64,000 nt of DNA, from contig NC_044919.1 of the NCBI RefSeq assembly GCF_003576645.1, positions 16,425,519 to 16,489,518 on the forward strand. The letters are read 5' to 3'. The translations under genes were made by a program, and so were the position numbers. Below are positions 45,019 to 57,233 of this stretch, one piece after another (positions within the stretch are counted from its first letter, which is position 1; each line of letters starts with the position of its first letter). A model generated the notes under the pieces. The model had not been told where the DNA came from. It was given only the letters and a program-made list of their open reading frames with translations, and searched no databases. Source of the stretch: Ipomoea triloba. Lineage: Eukaryota > Streptophyta > Magnoliopsida > Solanales > Convolvulaceae.

Positions 45019-48000
45019 TTTAATTATAATAATTATTCAGAGACTGGGTCCCATTCCTAAAAAATTTTCTCCATTCCTGTTTTCCTTGGAGCGGGAATAG
45101 GAGATCCCCGTCGAAAACAGGGCAAATTGCCATTCCATTGGTGGTATATTTAAAGAAATAAAGTTGTTAGTGCGTACCAGGTCATGGACAGTAATAATTG
45201 TACACTTAAGCCTGGGCAAGGAATTGTTTAGTAAAGGACTAAGTCCAACACTTTGATCCTAATAGTGTATGAATGGTCTAATAATATAAATTTGATAAGT
45301 TCTAGAGAGCTGACCTCTTGAGGAGATCAGTAGGGAAAGCGTGGTCAGTGAAGACCCAGGTTTTGTAAATGAATGATGACATCTCCATTGCATACTTTGC
45401 TGGGAAGACAGTGAGCTCTAGTACTCCACCAGCATTGATCAGGATCTGGCGAGCCAATGCATTTATGTACATTGTATCGCGGAAGTGGGGTTGTAGAAGT
45501 TTATGTATTGGATGAAGCACGCTTAATTGCCTGTATGTGGCAATCACGAATGGCTCTATCACCGCATGGGTATTCAACCTGCATCCATGCATTTCATCTC
45601 ATCATCATCAAAATATTAAATTACAGCAAGCACTGATAGATAGATTCAAATATGTGACGGCTGTCAATTGTGTTGGGTGGAGGCCAATTAAGTGTCAAGT
45701 CCAGTAATTGGTTGCTAAGGATTGTTATGCGAAGGTTGGTGAAGGATTAAGTCCAGCAATTGGTGACTAAGGGATTGATAGGTGCTAAAGGATTGATGGA
45801 AGGCGGCTGGTGAAGGTCTAGCAATTGATAGCCAAAGGATTGTTAGGCGAAGGTCGGTGAAGGGCTAAGTCCAATAATTGGTTACTAAGAGATTGATAGG
45901 CATGGGCTGCCAGTGAAGAGCCAAAGTCTAGTTATTGGTGGCTAAAGGATTGATGGGTGACAGTCGGTGAAGGTCCAACAATTGGTGGCTAAAGGATTGT
46001 TAGGCGAAGGCAAGTGAAAGACTAAGTCCAACAATTGAAAGCTAAAGGAATATTGGACGGAGGCCGGTGAAAGGCCAATTCAGCACCTTGCCTCTAAAAA
46101 ATGTGGAGGTATATAAAGAATAAAGTTGTGTCATCGCTATGAGCTACAATAACTTTTGGCATTGTAGTGATTTTAATAAGTGACATTTGAGGCAGGTAGT
46201 TAAGATTAACAGATGCTAGAGGAATTGAGCCAAAAATGTGACCAGTGATAAGCATTTGATCCTAACAGATTGCGTGTGCTCACCAGTGGCTAATGAGTTG
46301 ATGGTAGCCAGAATCATTTACAGCTACATAAGCTTTTGCGAGCTGCCACACGGAGCCCTCAATGCCGTGATGAGCTGGAGTAAATACTTGGCTTGTGGCG
46401 CCATGCCTATCTCCTTGTGGATGTGGCAGGCTCAACTCGATTGCGAGGGGCTTCAGTGTACCATCTTCTTTGAGAAAAAGGAGAGTTCTGGTGGCGTAAG
46501 TCTTTGTGGTTGTGGTGTTGATCCGCCTCAGGTATGGCATCAGTGCATCATGATGATCTAAGATGAATAGCCTCTTCTGTAAAATTGCCTGTATATGTGA
46601 CACTATACTGATCAAATACAGGATCAGATCATTTATGGGAAATTAATTGCCTGGCCGGTTCAATCTTTGTTAATTACATGCTTTAATTTGACATAAAACA
46701 ATATATATAATCTCTTTTAATTTAATGTAAGCTAAGGAAATAGCTGAGGAGTATACTTACTTCATCCACACTTAGCCCATCCATCCTATTCTCGACGTGT
46801 TCCCTTGTGATTGTACTGTTCTGCATGCCATATACTTGTGGATCTAACTTGCTAGTTGGTGGAAATTCCTGATAAATCAGAGATTGATAAGTCAATTAAT
46901 TATATTTCTTCCTTAGCTTGGAAAAGCATATCTATCTTGTATAAGTAAATTTTTATGTTTTTACCTGGAGGCGTTGGATGACAACAGGGTTAACTCCAGC
47001 CAGCATTTCCCGTCCAAATTCTTCATCAGTCCTCCAAGCAGATCTGTTCTCTGCAGTGATCCCACAACACAAATTAAAGAAACAAGATTAACTTAGGCTA
47101 GTTTACTTTCTTGGTCACTAAAATCACAAGGCAAGATTTACCTACTCTCGAAAGGGTTATTAGGTTTTTTTCGTCATCCAAAAATTAAAGAAACAGGGTA
47201 ACCCCATCCAAAGATGACACGAGGTCCACATTTGTAATCACAAAGTCCGGAATTCGAATCTTTGCTTTAATCCCATAGTTTGAGCCTGTCAGTTACGGGT
47301 AACCTAGACTAATTTACTTGTTTAGTTATTTGCCGATTAAAGTCACAAGGCGAGATTTACCTACACCCAAAATGGTTATTGGGTTTCCCTTGTTATTTAA
47401 AAATTAAAGAAACATGTAACCCTAGCCAAACATAACAAGAGATCCACATTTGTAATCACAAGGTCAGGAGTTCGAATCTCAGGCTACAGTTAACTTAAGC
47501 TAATTTACTTTATTGGTCCTTTATCGAGTCACAAGGCAGAATTTACCTACATCCGAAAGAGTTGTGGGGTTTCCCTCGTTATCCAAAAATTAAAGGAACA
47601 TGTTGTTGACAATATACATAACCATCTGATCATATCTGAATTGAAGTGTTTTGGCCTAAAAACACTAGAGTTAGGTACCTTTGATTACATCAGGAATGGG
47701 GAATTTAAGAAATCGTTCTCCATCAGAGCGGACAAGTTCCTTGATGAGCTCCAATGAGATGCATCCTTTGAATCTATTTGCAGAGTTTCCATTAGGCAAT
47801 TTAGCCCCTCCATCGTAGAGTTTGAGTATGTCTTCAAAGCTGTCAAACTCATTGATAGTTTTGTCAAATAGGGATGCAATTTCAGGTACCAGGACCTGCC
47901 CCAATGATTTAACTGCATAGGCAAGGAAATCTGAAAACTTCACGTGGTTGAACCGTTCATCTCGTGGAACATAAATGTCTAAACTCAGAAGTGCCAATCT

Positions 48001-50247
48001 GCTCTCTGTCTCAGGATCTGCACAACCATAAAATTAAATTGCGACGACTTTATGTATTAAACATCTCAACATACGGTCAGGTTCCGTGCGGATAGTGCTT
48101 CTCGTGCGGTTACTCACCACTAGGTCGCATAAACGCACCATAAAGTGTTCAGAAATGCACCATTAAATGTAGTATGATACATTTTCCGAACACTGTGTGG
48201 TGCATTTCTGAATACTGTAGCATTTTTACATGCTTAATAGTAAATTCAAACTGACCTCACAGGAAGTACTATTCACATTTGAACCAGTATATATATGTAT
48301 ATGATTGCTTAACTTGTTCAGATTATGATTCTAACCAGCTTTAGTTGGTGGACGGCCAGTTCTGCCCCGACGAGGATACGGATACTCCTTTGATCCACCA
48401 AGCGAAGGCCTTGCGTAGTCAGACCCCTTGTCAGGTTCTCCCAAATCATTATAGTATGCATAATCATAAACTCTGTCCCATTCCTTAAGCATACCGCACC
48501 CGTTCCCGCGAAGATTAACAAGCTCTTCATCTCTATACAGGATTAGTGGTTCTGGTGTGTTACATGGCAAGTATGTCTGGCCACAACACAACCATATATA
48601 TAAAAACTGGCATTTTAATTTCAGTATGAATGTTCATCAAGTGATTCATAAAAATGTATGTGAATCTACTGTACGTGCTCCATCAGTTCAATGGTAACAA
48701 AATTAAAGTTTCACGCAGTTACCACTATGTAACTTTATTTTCTTATACAGGCAGTTAGGATGCTAAACTTGGTTATAAACAGCTTCAGCCCAACAATCCC
48801 TTAACAGCATTAGGGGGGCCACATGGTATTGAATTTGGCCTTTACGAGTCTCGGCCCAACAATTCCCTCCAAGCATGGGCCTCAGCCCAACAATCCCATT
48901 TCAAACTCGTGACTTGGCTCTTATATCACTTGTTAGGATCAAACTCTTACCATGGCAAAAATTATAGTTCATAGCGAAAGCACAACTTTATTTCCTTATA
49001 TCTCCGCACATTTTTTAGATCTAGCTAAGATGTTGAACTTGACCTTTTATCGGCCTCCGCCCGACAATCTCCTAGTCACATGATGTTGGACTTGGCCATT
49101 ACCGGTCTCGACCCAACAATTTCTCTCAGACCTCCGCCCAACAATCCCTTAAAATCGTGACCTGACTTGGATATTACCGCCAAAACTTATAGCTTGTAGC
49201 GAAAGCACAATTTTATTTCCTTATATCACCACACATTTTTTTAGAAATATTGTGTTGAACTTAGCTTTTTATCGACCTTTGCCCAACAATATCCTAGTCA
49301 ACTTGTGCTAAACTTGTTTTTTACCGGTCTCGGCCCAACAATATAATTTTGCATTATTAGTGTACATATATATTTACTTTATTATTCAATCAGAGAGTCT
49401 GTAAAAGTATGTACCCACCTTATTTGAAAAGAACACACGGTCATAGTTATAGTAATGAGCTGGATAAACCCAAGAATTGCAGACAAAATGCAGTGGACCG
49501 TGCCCAGGAACATCTTCCAGAATGAGGGTCTTGAGGTAAAACTGGCTGTGATGATTGTTTTTTATAATGAAAGCACCAGGAACTCCCATCCACTCATCCC
49601 ATTCAAATGTGATGTCATATTCTATATCTTCAGCAGTTACTGCAGTGAACTTGGAAAGCCATTTCTCAATGAATGCTGGCTTTCCCAACTTCCCTCTGTA
49701 TCCATTTGCTACATATATAAAACGTACAGTAAATACATTGAAACCCAATCTATCTTATCTTTGAAGAAGATTAAATTCACTCAATTAAGCTAAGGTATAA
49801 AAACAACATCTATTAAGAGTCCCTTGATAAAATAAGAAAGAGAATATGGGTTTATAAGGCTATGAGTTAGACTAGCTAATTGGTTGGATTCAACCTTTTA
49901 GTGTGGTTTGGCCCATGTGCATTATAGCCCAGTCGAGTGACCCTAGCCCAATATTAAATTGTAACAACATCATATCACTTTACTTAGGGCGTACCAGGAT
50001 CAGCATGGACAGCACTGACCAGCTGGAGCGAGATCCCTTTGCCAAACACCTCGTGAATTCGATCAACCAAGGCAGCGCCAACATCTTTCAAGTCAAGAAC
50101 GTTCTTCTTCATCAACGCCACTTTCCCTTTGATCTTGATGGCTCCATTATTGTTGCTCTCCTCTTTCGGCTCGTCGCGGTTTTTGCCGCATATCATTTCC
50201 AGTACCCTCTCCAGCATCTGTGTGGAACATGGTGACAGAATCGCCAT
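42895..50247 (-). CDS. LOX1: 9-lipoxygenase, nine exons
   Basis: Lipoxygenase adds oxygen to linoleic and linolenic acid, starting the oxylipin pathway. Exons (minus): 49995-50247, 49419-49708, 48336-48576, 47679-48017, 46965-47050, 46761-46868, 46284-46588, 45315-45578, 42895-43663. All introns are GT-AG and the phases join to an open frame of 884 codons. A second start at 50217 ([11 protein letters not shown], 874 residues) better matches the usual N-terminus. The PLAT domain is N-terminal ([39 protein letters not shown]). Iron ligands are visible: [21 protein letters not shown] and the C-terminal Ile of [16 protein letters not shown], with Thr-Val rather than bulkier residues, indicates 9-specificity. 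No plastid transit peptide is seen, so a cytosolic enzyme is likely. The exon pattern matches plant LOX1 genes. Confidence 0.96.
44062..44964. mobile_element. Long foldback MITE nested in the hAT-like element
   Basis: The ends GGAAAATGGCATATTTAGTC and GACTAAATATGCCATTTTTC are inverted repeats, and pairing continues to the middle at about 44515, so nearly 900 bases form one hairpin. Repeated phrases such as CTCAGGGACTAAAC occur within each arm. Flanks AAATTAATA and AAATATATA are a possible degenerate 9-bp duplication. Confidence 0.88.
44966..45016. repeat. (TA)n microsatellite
   Basis: This TA dinucleotide run directly abuts the foldback element. Confidence 0.95.
45640..46090. repeat. Minisatellite in lipoxygenase intron 7
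   Basis: A degenerate unit of about 60-65 bases with the phrases AGTCCAACAATTGG, GCTAAAGGATTG and GGCGAAGGTCGGTGAAGG recurs about seven times. It lies wholly inside the intron. Confidence 0.8.
47085..47620. repeat. Three tandem copies of a 180-base unit in lipoxygenase intron 4
   Basis: Each copy carries TCACAAGGC, ATTTACCTAC, AAAAATTAAAGAAACA and (in two copies) CCACATTTGTAATCACAA with a TTCGAATC phrase. TTCGAATC is the core of a tRNA-type B box, so the unit may derive from a SINE. This is tentative. Confidence 0.65.
48760..49350. repeat. Degenerate repeats in lipoxygenase intron 2
   Basis: Phrases such as GGTCTCGGCCCAACAAT, TTGGACTTGGCCATTACC and CCTCCGCCCAACAATCCC recur about four times within the intron. 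Confidence 0.7.
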
Positions 50248-50285
50248 TGCGCCAAAACTACACAACAGAAACGAAGTCTGAACAG

Positions 50286-50298
50286 TGTATATATAAAC
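50286..50298 (-). promoter_or_regulatory. Likely TATA box of the lipoxygenase gene
   Basis: The minus strand reads TTTATATATACAC about 40 bases upstream of the first ATG at 50247. The expected transcription start would fall just before that ATG, giving a very short leader. Confidence 0.55.
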
Positions 50299-50589
50299 AA
50301 GAAATAATGTAGTTTACTTTATGATGGTTTGGAATGGAAGGAGCTGATCGAGGAATGAGTTTTGTGGAAGCAAGGGATATGTCACCTGAGGTAGACTTGG
50401 AAGATTCCTAGCTTGACCAAACACTTTGATGATGAGTTGGTTATTTTTGTGAATCGACTTGTCTTGCAAGTATTTAACTTTTACTATTTGTATATGAACC
50501 CTTAATGGGGATTGGTGGCTTTCAACAAAGTCCCAAACTTTATTAAAGAAAAAGTTGAAAAGCCCTTGATTCCACTTAGCTCAATAGTT

Positions 50590-50905
50590 ATTGGGTGGGC
50601 CGTGGTCCACGCAACTGTGTGGACTACGATTTAAAAACGATGTCGTTAGTGTGATTTTTTTTTTCATATAACCTATTGCAACATACATTTTTATTATTCA
50701 CAATATACATTATTCTTACTCATAAAATATATGGAGTATTATTTTACTCAATAACTTTCATTATTCTAACACATAAAGTACATTATTTAACAGATAATGG
50801 ACATTATTCTAACACATAAAGTACATTATTCTAACTCATAAAATTCAAGGATGTCATTTTGGACCCTAGTGCACACAACTATGTGGATCATGGTCCACAC
50901 AATAA
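50590..50905. mobile_element. MITE with GTGGTCCAC termini, copy 1
   Basis: The left end GGCCGTGGTCCACGCAACTG and right end TGTGGATCATGGTCCACAC are imperfect inverted repeats. The interior repeats ACATTATTCTAACACATAAA several times. It is related to the copies at 50937 and 58170. Confidence 0.7.
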
Positions 50906-50936
50906 TTTGCCCACTTAGCCCAGTTGTTATACCGTG

Positions 50937-51285
50937 GACCATGGTCCAAAAACGGCACAGTTTCTTTAAGTAAAGAAACGGCTGCATTTAAGTCTTAACG
51001 AAACTCCGTAAATGAAACTACAATTCATCGCAAATGATACTGCCTCACATTTGTTTTTATATTATTAAATGAAATTGTAGTTATATCAAAATGAAACTGT
51101 AGTTGTGTAGAAAGGAAAATGCAGTGCATATAAAATGAAACTGAATAACAGTTTCACATATTTGAGTGTATGCCAATGAAACTGTAGTTGTGTTGAAAGG
51201 AAACTGAATAACGGTTTCACATATTTGAGTGTATAATGTCGAACGAACCACTATGCATTGTGGACTGCGGTCCACAGTAAAATTT
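50937..51285. mobile_element. MITE with GTGGACCATGGTCCA termini, copy 2
   Basis: The left end is CCGTGGACCATGGTCCA and the right end GACTGCGGTCCACAGTAAAA followed by TTTGCGCAC. The interior repeats GAAACTGTAGTTGTGT and TTTCACATATTTGAGTGTAT. Confidence 0.75.
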
Positions 51286-52132
51286 GCGCACTTAGCAAAT
51301 ACACCTAGCATTTTTCTTTCTATTTTGGAAATTTAGATTAAATTTTCATTTGTGAATTCTATACATATTTATTAGATTATATTTTTTCAGATAACTTGTT
51401 TTATGATTAAATTGGAAAATACCCACACCCATGGGCATTTTGTTTGATAATTTTATTTAGACATACACCATCTGTCTTGTTAGCTAAAACTAGTAAATGG
51501 GAGATAATTTGTGATACTTTGAACATGGAAGGAGGCAAAGATGTTGAGTGTAAGAATGAATTTCACTCCATTACTCCTCCTTCGTCAGTCAACTTCAATG
51601 TAAACACTACACGTGGCTATACATACAATGACGACGAAAGCTAGGTGGAGTAATGGTACAAGTAACAAGTACAATAATAATAGATAAGAATTAAGTGGTA
51701 GAGATTTTTTAAAAAATATTCAAGTTTCCACCCACATAAATTGAGTCAATTTAAATATAAGATTCAATAATAAATTGTACATTTTTTCGCACCAGAAATT
51801 CAGTTCAAGTCCAAACCTTCACCATATCATTGAAAATAAATCTTAGATAAAACTTATCATTCATTAGACCATTGTCTTGGAACATAATAAAATATTTACA
51901 CTATATATATTGTTGAGCTTTAGAAGAATAAAATGTTTAAATTGCCTAATGCATGGATAATAAATAAATAAATTAAATAAAACAAAGTAAAAAGAAAAAA
52001 TGAACAAGTTGCAAGTAATGCCCAATCGTTTTGGTTTCATCTTCAAGAAAAAGAAAATAATTTCCGTTAAATTAGGTAAGCCAACTCTAATGTTTGAAAT
52101 TCTTGTCTTACGTAAGATTGGAATTTGAGCTT

Positions 52133-52188
<56 letters not shown>

Positions 52189-52243
52189 TTATATTTATAT
52201 ATTGACGGAATTATATTATTTCTATTACTTCCCTATAAGAAAT
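51286..52243. other. Intergenic, nothing recognised apart from a microsatellite
   Basis: A 66-codon frame at 51444-51644 matches no family I know. A (TA)n run lies at 52137-52183. Confidence 0.45.
52137..52183. repeat. (TA)n microsatellite
   Basis: This is an uninterrupted TA dinucleotide run of about 47 bases. Confidence 0.97.
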
Positions 52244-52694
52244 GGCAAAAACTTGTGTGAGACCGTCTCACCATGAGACGGGTCGGGTCGGGTCAAGATG
52301 CGAAAGTAACACTTATATGCACAAATGACATACTTATATGCTCAAATGTGATACTAATCAGGAATAAAATTTTGGTTACTTATTAGGGTAAATGTAATAC
52401 TTTTAAGGGAAAATACAATACTTTTACATTTCGATTTAAAAGTATTACATTTTTCCTCAAAAGTACTATATTTGCCCTTATAAGTGAGAGGTACTTGTCA
52501 ACCTTACTTATTATGAAAAATGTATTACTTTTTCTCTTATAAGTAATAAAAATTGTATTTTTGATTAGTGTTATATTTGAGCATATAAGTGTGAGATTTG
52601 CACATATAAGTACGACATTTGCATGGTGCTTTGACCCGACCCGACCCGTCTCACGAATAAGGATCCGTGAGACGGTCTCACACAAGTGTGACCC
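52244..52694. mobile_element. MITE with GTGTGAGACCGTCTCAC termini
   Basis: ACTTGTGTGAGACCGTCTCA on the left pairs with TGAGACGGTCTCACACAAGT on the right, and GGGTCGGGTCGGGTCAA pairs with TTGACCCGACCCGACCC-type text. A perfect 9-bp duplication ATAAGAAAT flanks the 451-bp element (52235-52243 and 52695-52703). The interior is rich in GTAATACTTTT and ATAAGTG phrases. Confidence 0.9.
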
Positions 52695-53390
52695 ATAAGA
52701 AATTGGAATTTAGTCTATATGTATTTCTTTTATCATTGTCATTTTCAATTCACTTCAATTTGTTTCTAACTTTTCTTTTTGATTGGACACTTTTAAATTT
52801 TATTGAATAAATACCCAAAATGGTCCATCGATTATAGCTAAATTCACAAATTGATTCTCAACTATTGATTGAAACAAACTAAATCCTTAACTTTCGAATT
52901 TTAATCCCATTTCATTATCCTCCGTTAAAATGGTCGTCTACTTACTGTGATATCCGAGGATAGGGAGGTAATTTTACATGGTTCCCCCTTTGCACTTCAC
53001 CTATTCGCTAAGTATACAACGAAGTCAAAATCCCTAAATTAACAAAACCTAAATTCCTTATTTGTGAAAATCTCATCGTTCCATTTTCTTTGCTCAATCG
53101 TTGAATCCACTTCTCTTGGTGTGCATGGCGTGGCTAGGAGCGCAAGGTCGTAATAGGCATGGAAGTAGTAGATTAGGTATGTTGTCTCTTCATAATGGAT
53201 AGTCGAAATTCTCTAGTATATTGTCTGTACTGTATGATTTATATATGATGACCATGAATAATGGTGGGGGATTTTGTGGACTATGGGAACCAGTGGGTAA
53301 TGTTATTGATGTATGTGATGTTTATATGAGTTAATTTTTTCTCTAAAAAGTTTGCTTTAAGCATGGGGGACTATATGAAGCATGGGGGGA
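52695..53390. other. Intergenic, nothing recognised
   Basis: No open frame of interest. The left boundary of the copia remnant is not visible. Confidence 0.4.
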
Positions 53391-55560
53391 CCATGGTGAA
53401 CACAGTAGAATTATTGCACGTTATGAGGTTACTAAGGCCTTATTTCGAACAAAACTACACAAACGAGAAGAGATATGCGATCATGTTCTAAAGTTGATTG
53501 GCTTATTGGAGAGGCTGGAAGAATTGAATATCTTCCTTGACACTTAGCTTGAAATAGATTTAATTTTACAGTCTCTTCTATATTCTTTTGGGTCTTTCAT
53601 AATGAATTTTCACATGAATAAGCTTCATTGTTTCAAATCTGATTTGCACAATATGTTTTGCACTGCTTAGGTTACAATGAAGGGTGTGCACAGTAATGCA
53701 GTTCTTGTGGCCTCTTCCAAACCACAAAAGATCGAAAAAAACAAGAAGGTTTCTAAAGTGAAACCAACTAGAGGAGTGACAAAAACAAAAGGGATAGTTA
53801 CATACAAGGGAAAATGTTTCTGTTGCTATAAAGAAGGACATTGGAAAAGAAATTGTATATATTACTTGAAGTCTTTGAAGGTTAAAGGTAATGGAAATCC
53901 TTTCGAAGGTATGCCTTTAATACTCATGTGTGAAACTAGTTTTTCAATTGGTCAAAATACTACTTCTTGGATATTAGACTCAGGAGCAACTTCTAGTTGC
54001 ATGATTTGAGAAAAAAAGTAGGGAGCTAACTGAAAATGAGATTGCTCTAAAGATGTAAAATGGAGTCAAAGTTACTGCATTGGTTGTTGGAGTTTTATCT
54101 ATTTAGTTACTGCCAAATCATAATTTAATTTTAAAAGACTCTTTATGTGTTCCTAGTATTTTTAGAAATGTTATTTCCATTACAATATTGGTTAAGAATG
54201 ATTATGAATTTTCTTTTCAGAATAATGTTTGCTACATTTATTTCAATAATAAATGTGTTGGAACTAGAACACTTCTAAATGGTCTTTAATATTTAAATAT
54301 GATTGATAGTATAAATGGGCATTCAATACAAAGACTAATAAGAGACCAAGAAATGATCTCAATCATATCCTATACACCTATGGCACATGAGATTGGGACA
54401 TATAGGAGTAGATAAAATCATAAAGTTGGTTAATGATAGGCTTATTGGCCCATTGCGTTCTGACCCATTATGATGTATATTGTGCATTTATTGAAATGGA
54501 TCGTGGAGGATATTACTACTTCATTACCTTTACTGATGATCTTTCATGGTATGGATTTGTGTACTTAATGAAGTAGAAAATAAAACTAGCAAAACAATCA
54601 AAGCTTTATGATCAGATCGTGGAGGTGAATATATGAATGTTGAATTTGATGAGTTTCTTAAGTCTTTTGGTATCTTATCACAATTGACACCACCAAGAAC
54701 TCCTCAATTAAACGATGTTTCAAAAAGAAGAAATCGCACCTTGTTAGACATGGTACAATCAATGTTAAGTTATATAAACTTACCTATCTTATTGTGGGGT
54801 CATGTCATTTTTACTACTGCTTACCTCCTAAATAGAGTTCCATGCAAGTTTGTTCCTAAGACTCGATATGAGATATGGGTTGGTGGGAAACAAAGTCTTA
54901 AGCATGCTTAGATTTGGAGTTGCACGACTTATATAAAAAAAAACCCTAAAATAGATAAATTGGAAACAAGATTTAAAAAAGGTAAGAAGATACATCTTGA
55001 CGACAACCTAAAAAGATTCAGGAACTTGTGCAATATGAACCAATAGTCATGCTTCTTCTTCGGGGAGAAGTATTAGATTAATTCATGCACCAAATAGATA
55101 TAATTATATCCATGACATAGACGTACTCTTTGCAGATACAGATAATCAGTCTAGTGATTATCCTATCACTTACAAAGAGGCGATATCATATATCAATTCT
55201 AGAATGTGGAACATCCATTTTGATGAGGTAATCAAATCGTTTTGCTTCATTAAAAACATGGATGAACCGCGTGTGTATAAAAAGGTCAGTGGGACTGCTA
55301 TTACATTTCTTATATTGCATGTAGACGACATACTGATAATAGGAAATGTTGTAAGCATGGTGACTTTAGTAAAGTTTGGCTGTCTAAAACTTTCTGTATG
55401 AAAGATTTTGGAGAAACAACCTATATTCCTTGAATTCAAATATACAGAGATAGATTGAAAAGATTAATATGTTATCTCAAAGTATGTACATTGAGAAATA
55501 TTGAAGATGTTCAATATGTTAGATTCAAAAAAAAGTTTACTACCTTTCAGGCACAAAATC
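53390..55560 (+). mobile_element. Decayed Ty1/copia element without visible LTRs
   Basis: In broken plus-strand frames the order is gag, zinc knuckle, protease, integrase, reverse transcriptase. Gag text (ALFRTKLHKREEICDHVLKL) is near 53440. The knuckle CFCCYKEGHWKRNC is at 53818 and the protease WILDSGATSS near 53970. Integrase text (SQLTPPRTPQLNDV, RRNRTLLDMVQSM) is at 54680-54770. The RT core (LHVDDILIIGN) is near 55320. The integrase Glu position reads Lys (SKRRNRTL), and the RT motif has His where Tyr is usual. Numerous stops show a much older insertion than the copia element at 5339-9689, and a different lineage. Confidence 0.88.
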
Positions 55561-56018
55561 CATCTCTCTAAAAGTTTGTGTCCTAAAACAACTTGTTGGG
55601 ATTTGTTGGGCGCGGCCGGGTTGGTCGAGTTCAATTTTGCTCAATTCGAGATGTGTCGTTGTGGCTTACCATGGAAGGATGTGGTTAAATGGTTAATGTC
55701 CACCTACTTATCACTAATTGGTTTTAAGTAAGATATGACAACTTGATAACCAAAGAACTCTTTGGTTAAACGTGCTTAACTTACACCAGTCACATGATTG
55801 ATGACCTACTAAAAAATAAGCATAGTGCAACACTGAGATTCAATATTTACAACTAGCTAAGTCTTTAGCGCTTGTCAAATGAATTCTTCGCACTCCTCTT
55901 GTTGATTCGTTGAATCCTTTTCTGAAGTTAATGGTGAATTGGGCAGTATTTTCCATGGATGAAGGTAATGGTGAATTGGACACTCTTTTCCATGGGATGC
56001 CCCCCCCCCCCCCCCCCC
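55561..56018. other. Intergenic, short duplication, poly-C before gap
   Basis: A short imperfect tandem duplication at 55930-55998 (TTTTCCATGGATGAAGGTAA, GGTGAATTGG) runs into 19 C residues at 56000-56018. Confidence 0.7.
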
Positions 56019-56599
56019 NNNNNNNNNNNNNNNNNNNNNNNNNNNNNNNNNNNNNNNNNNNNNNNNNNNNNNNNNNNNNNNNNNNNNNNNNNNNNNNNNN
56101 NNNNNNNNNNNNNNNNNNNNNNNNNNNNNNNNNNNNNNNNNNNNNNNNNNNNNNNNNNNNNNNNNNNNNNNNNNNNNNNNNNNNNNNNNNNNNNNNNNNN
56201 NNNNNNNNNNNNNNNNNNNNNNNNNNNNNNNNNNNNNNNNNNNNNNNNNNNNNNNNNNNNNNNNNNNNNNNNNNNNNNNNNNNNNNNNNNNNNNNNNNNN
56301 NNNNNNNNNNNNNNNNNNNNNNNNNNNNNNNNNNNNNNNNNNNNNNNNNNNNNNNNNNNNNNNNNNNNNNNNNNNNNNNNNNNNNNNNNNNNNNNNNNNN
56401 NNNNNNNNNNNNNNNNNNNNNNNNNNNNNNNNNNNNNNNNNNNNNNNNNNNNNNNNNNNNNNNNNNNNNNNNNNNNNNNNNNNNNNNNNNNNNNNNNNNN
56501 NNNNNNNNNNNNNNNNNNNNNNNNNNNNNNNNNNNNNNNNNNNNNNNNNNNNNNNNNNNNNNNNNNNNNNNNNNNNNNNNNNNNNNNNNNNNNNNNNNN
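56019..56599. other. Assembly gap (581 N)
   Basis: No sequence is given. Both flanks carry nearly the same phrase, TTTTCCATGGGATG and TTTCCCTGGGGTG, each followed by a poly-C run. Confidence 0.99.
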
Positions 56600-56626
56600 T
56601 TTCCCTGGGGTGCCCCCCCCCCCCCC

Positions 56627-57233
56627 GATGTAAGAGTATGATCACTTCGAACTGGGTTACCAAATTTTGAGTATTCTTAACGGCTTTCTCTTGGTTGCCT
56701 GTTTTAAATTGTGCGAACTACTATATTTTGATTACCGCTGAAGCTTGGTTCAGTAAGTATTCATCCTAGAAATGAAAACCACTTAACTGATTGTTACTTA
56801 ATGATTTAGTTAACACTTAGATCATTCTTAAGTAGTCAGACTCCTGTCAATCAACCACGAATTTCAGGTATCATCAAAATTTAAAAACATATTTAAAAGA
56901 AAATTTAACGGATAATCATATAATTAAGGATAAAAGGAAAAATATAAATCTAAACAATCTCAACCATTGATTTAATAATTTGACCGTCATTTTTTCTAAC
57001 TATTATAGACCTAACTTTCTTTGGCTTTTATTAGTATAGTAGATATGTATTATCTATATTTTTTTTGTATTAGTAAAATTTTTCATTATTTATAAAAATA
57101 ATGACATGCATATAAAATCCATATTGTTTTGGTTTCAAATATAGCATAAAATTACAGCGAAGAAAGGAGTAAATTTAGATGATCAGAAATGGACATACAT
57201 TACATTTTGCAGTGAAGCAAAAGGAAGCGCAGC
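56627..57233. other. Intergenic and likely PSAD 3' untranslated region
   Basis: AT-rich. The segment AATCTCAACCATTGATTTAA near 56955 also has a counterpart near 40665 (AATCTCAACCATCAAATACA). The PSAD transcript probably ends within 57120-57233. Confidence 0.45.

Larger units (their letters stand above)
43853..45140. mobile_element. hAT-like non-autonomous element in lipoxygenase intron 8
   Basis: The left edge TAGGGATGGCGACTGGGC and the right edge GGGCAAATTGCCATTCC (45118-45140) resemble hAT-type non-autonomous ends of the form TAGGGATGGCAA. The flanks contain CCCGTCCC and CCGTCCCCG phrases. The element is split by a foldback at 44062-44964. The 8-bp target duplication is not clean. Confidence 0.5.

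Noticed and set aside
55875..56663. 240-260-codon frames across the N block
   Set aside because: They consist almost entirely of N and poly-C; there is no sequence to support a protein.
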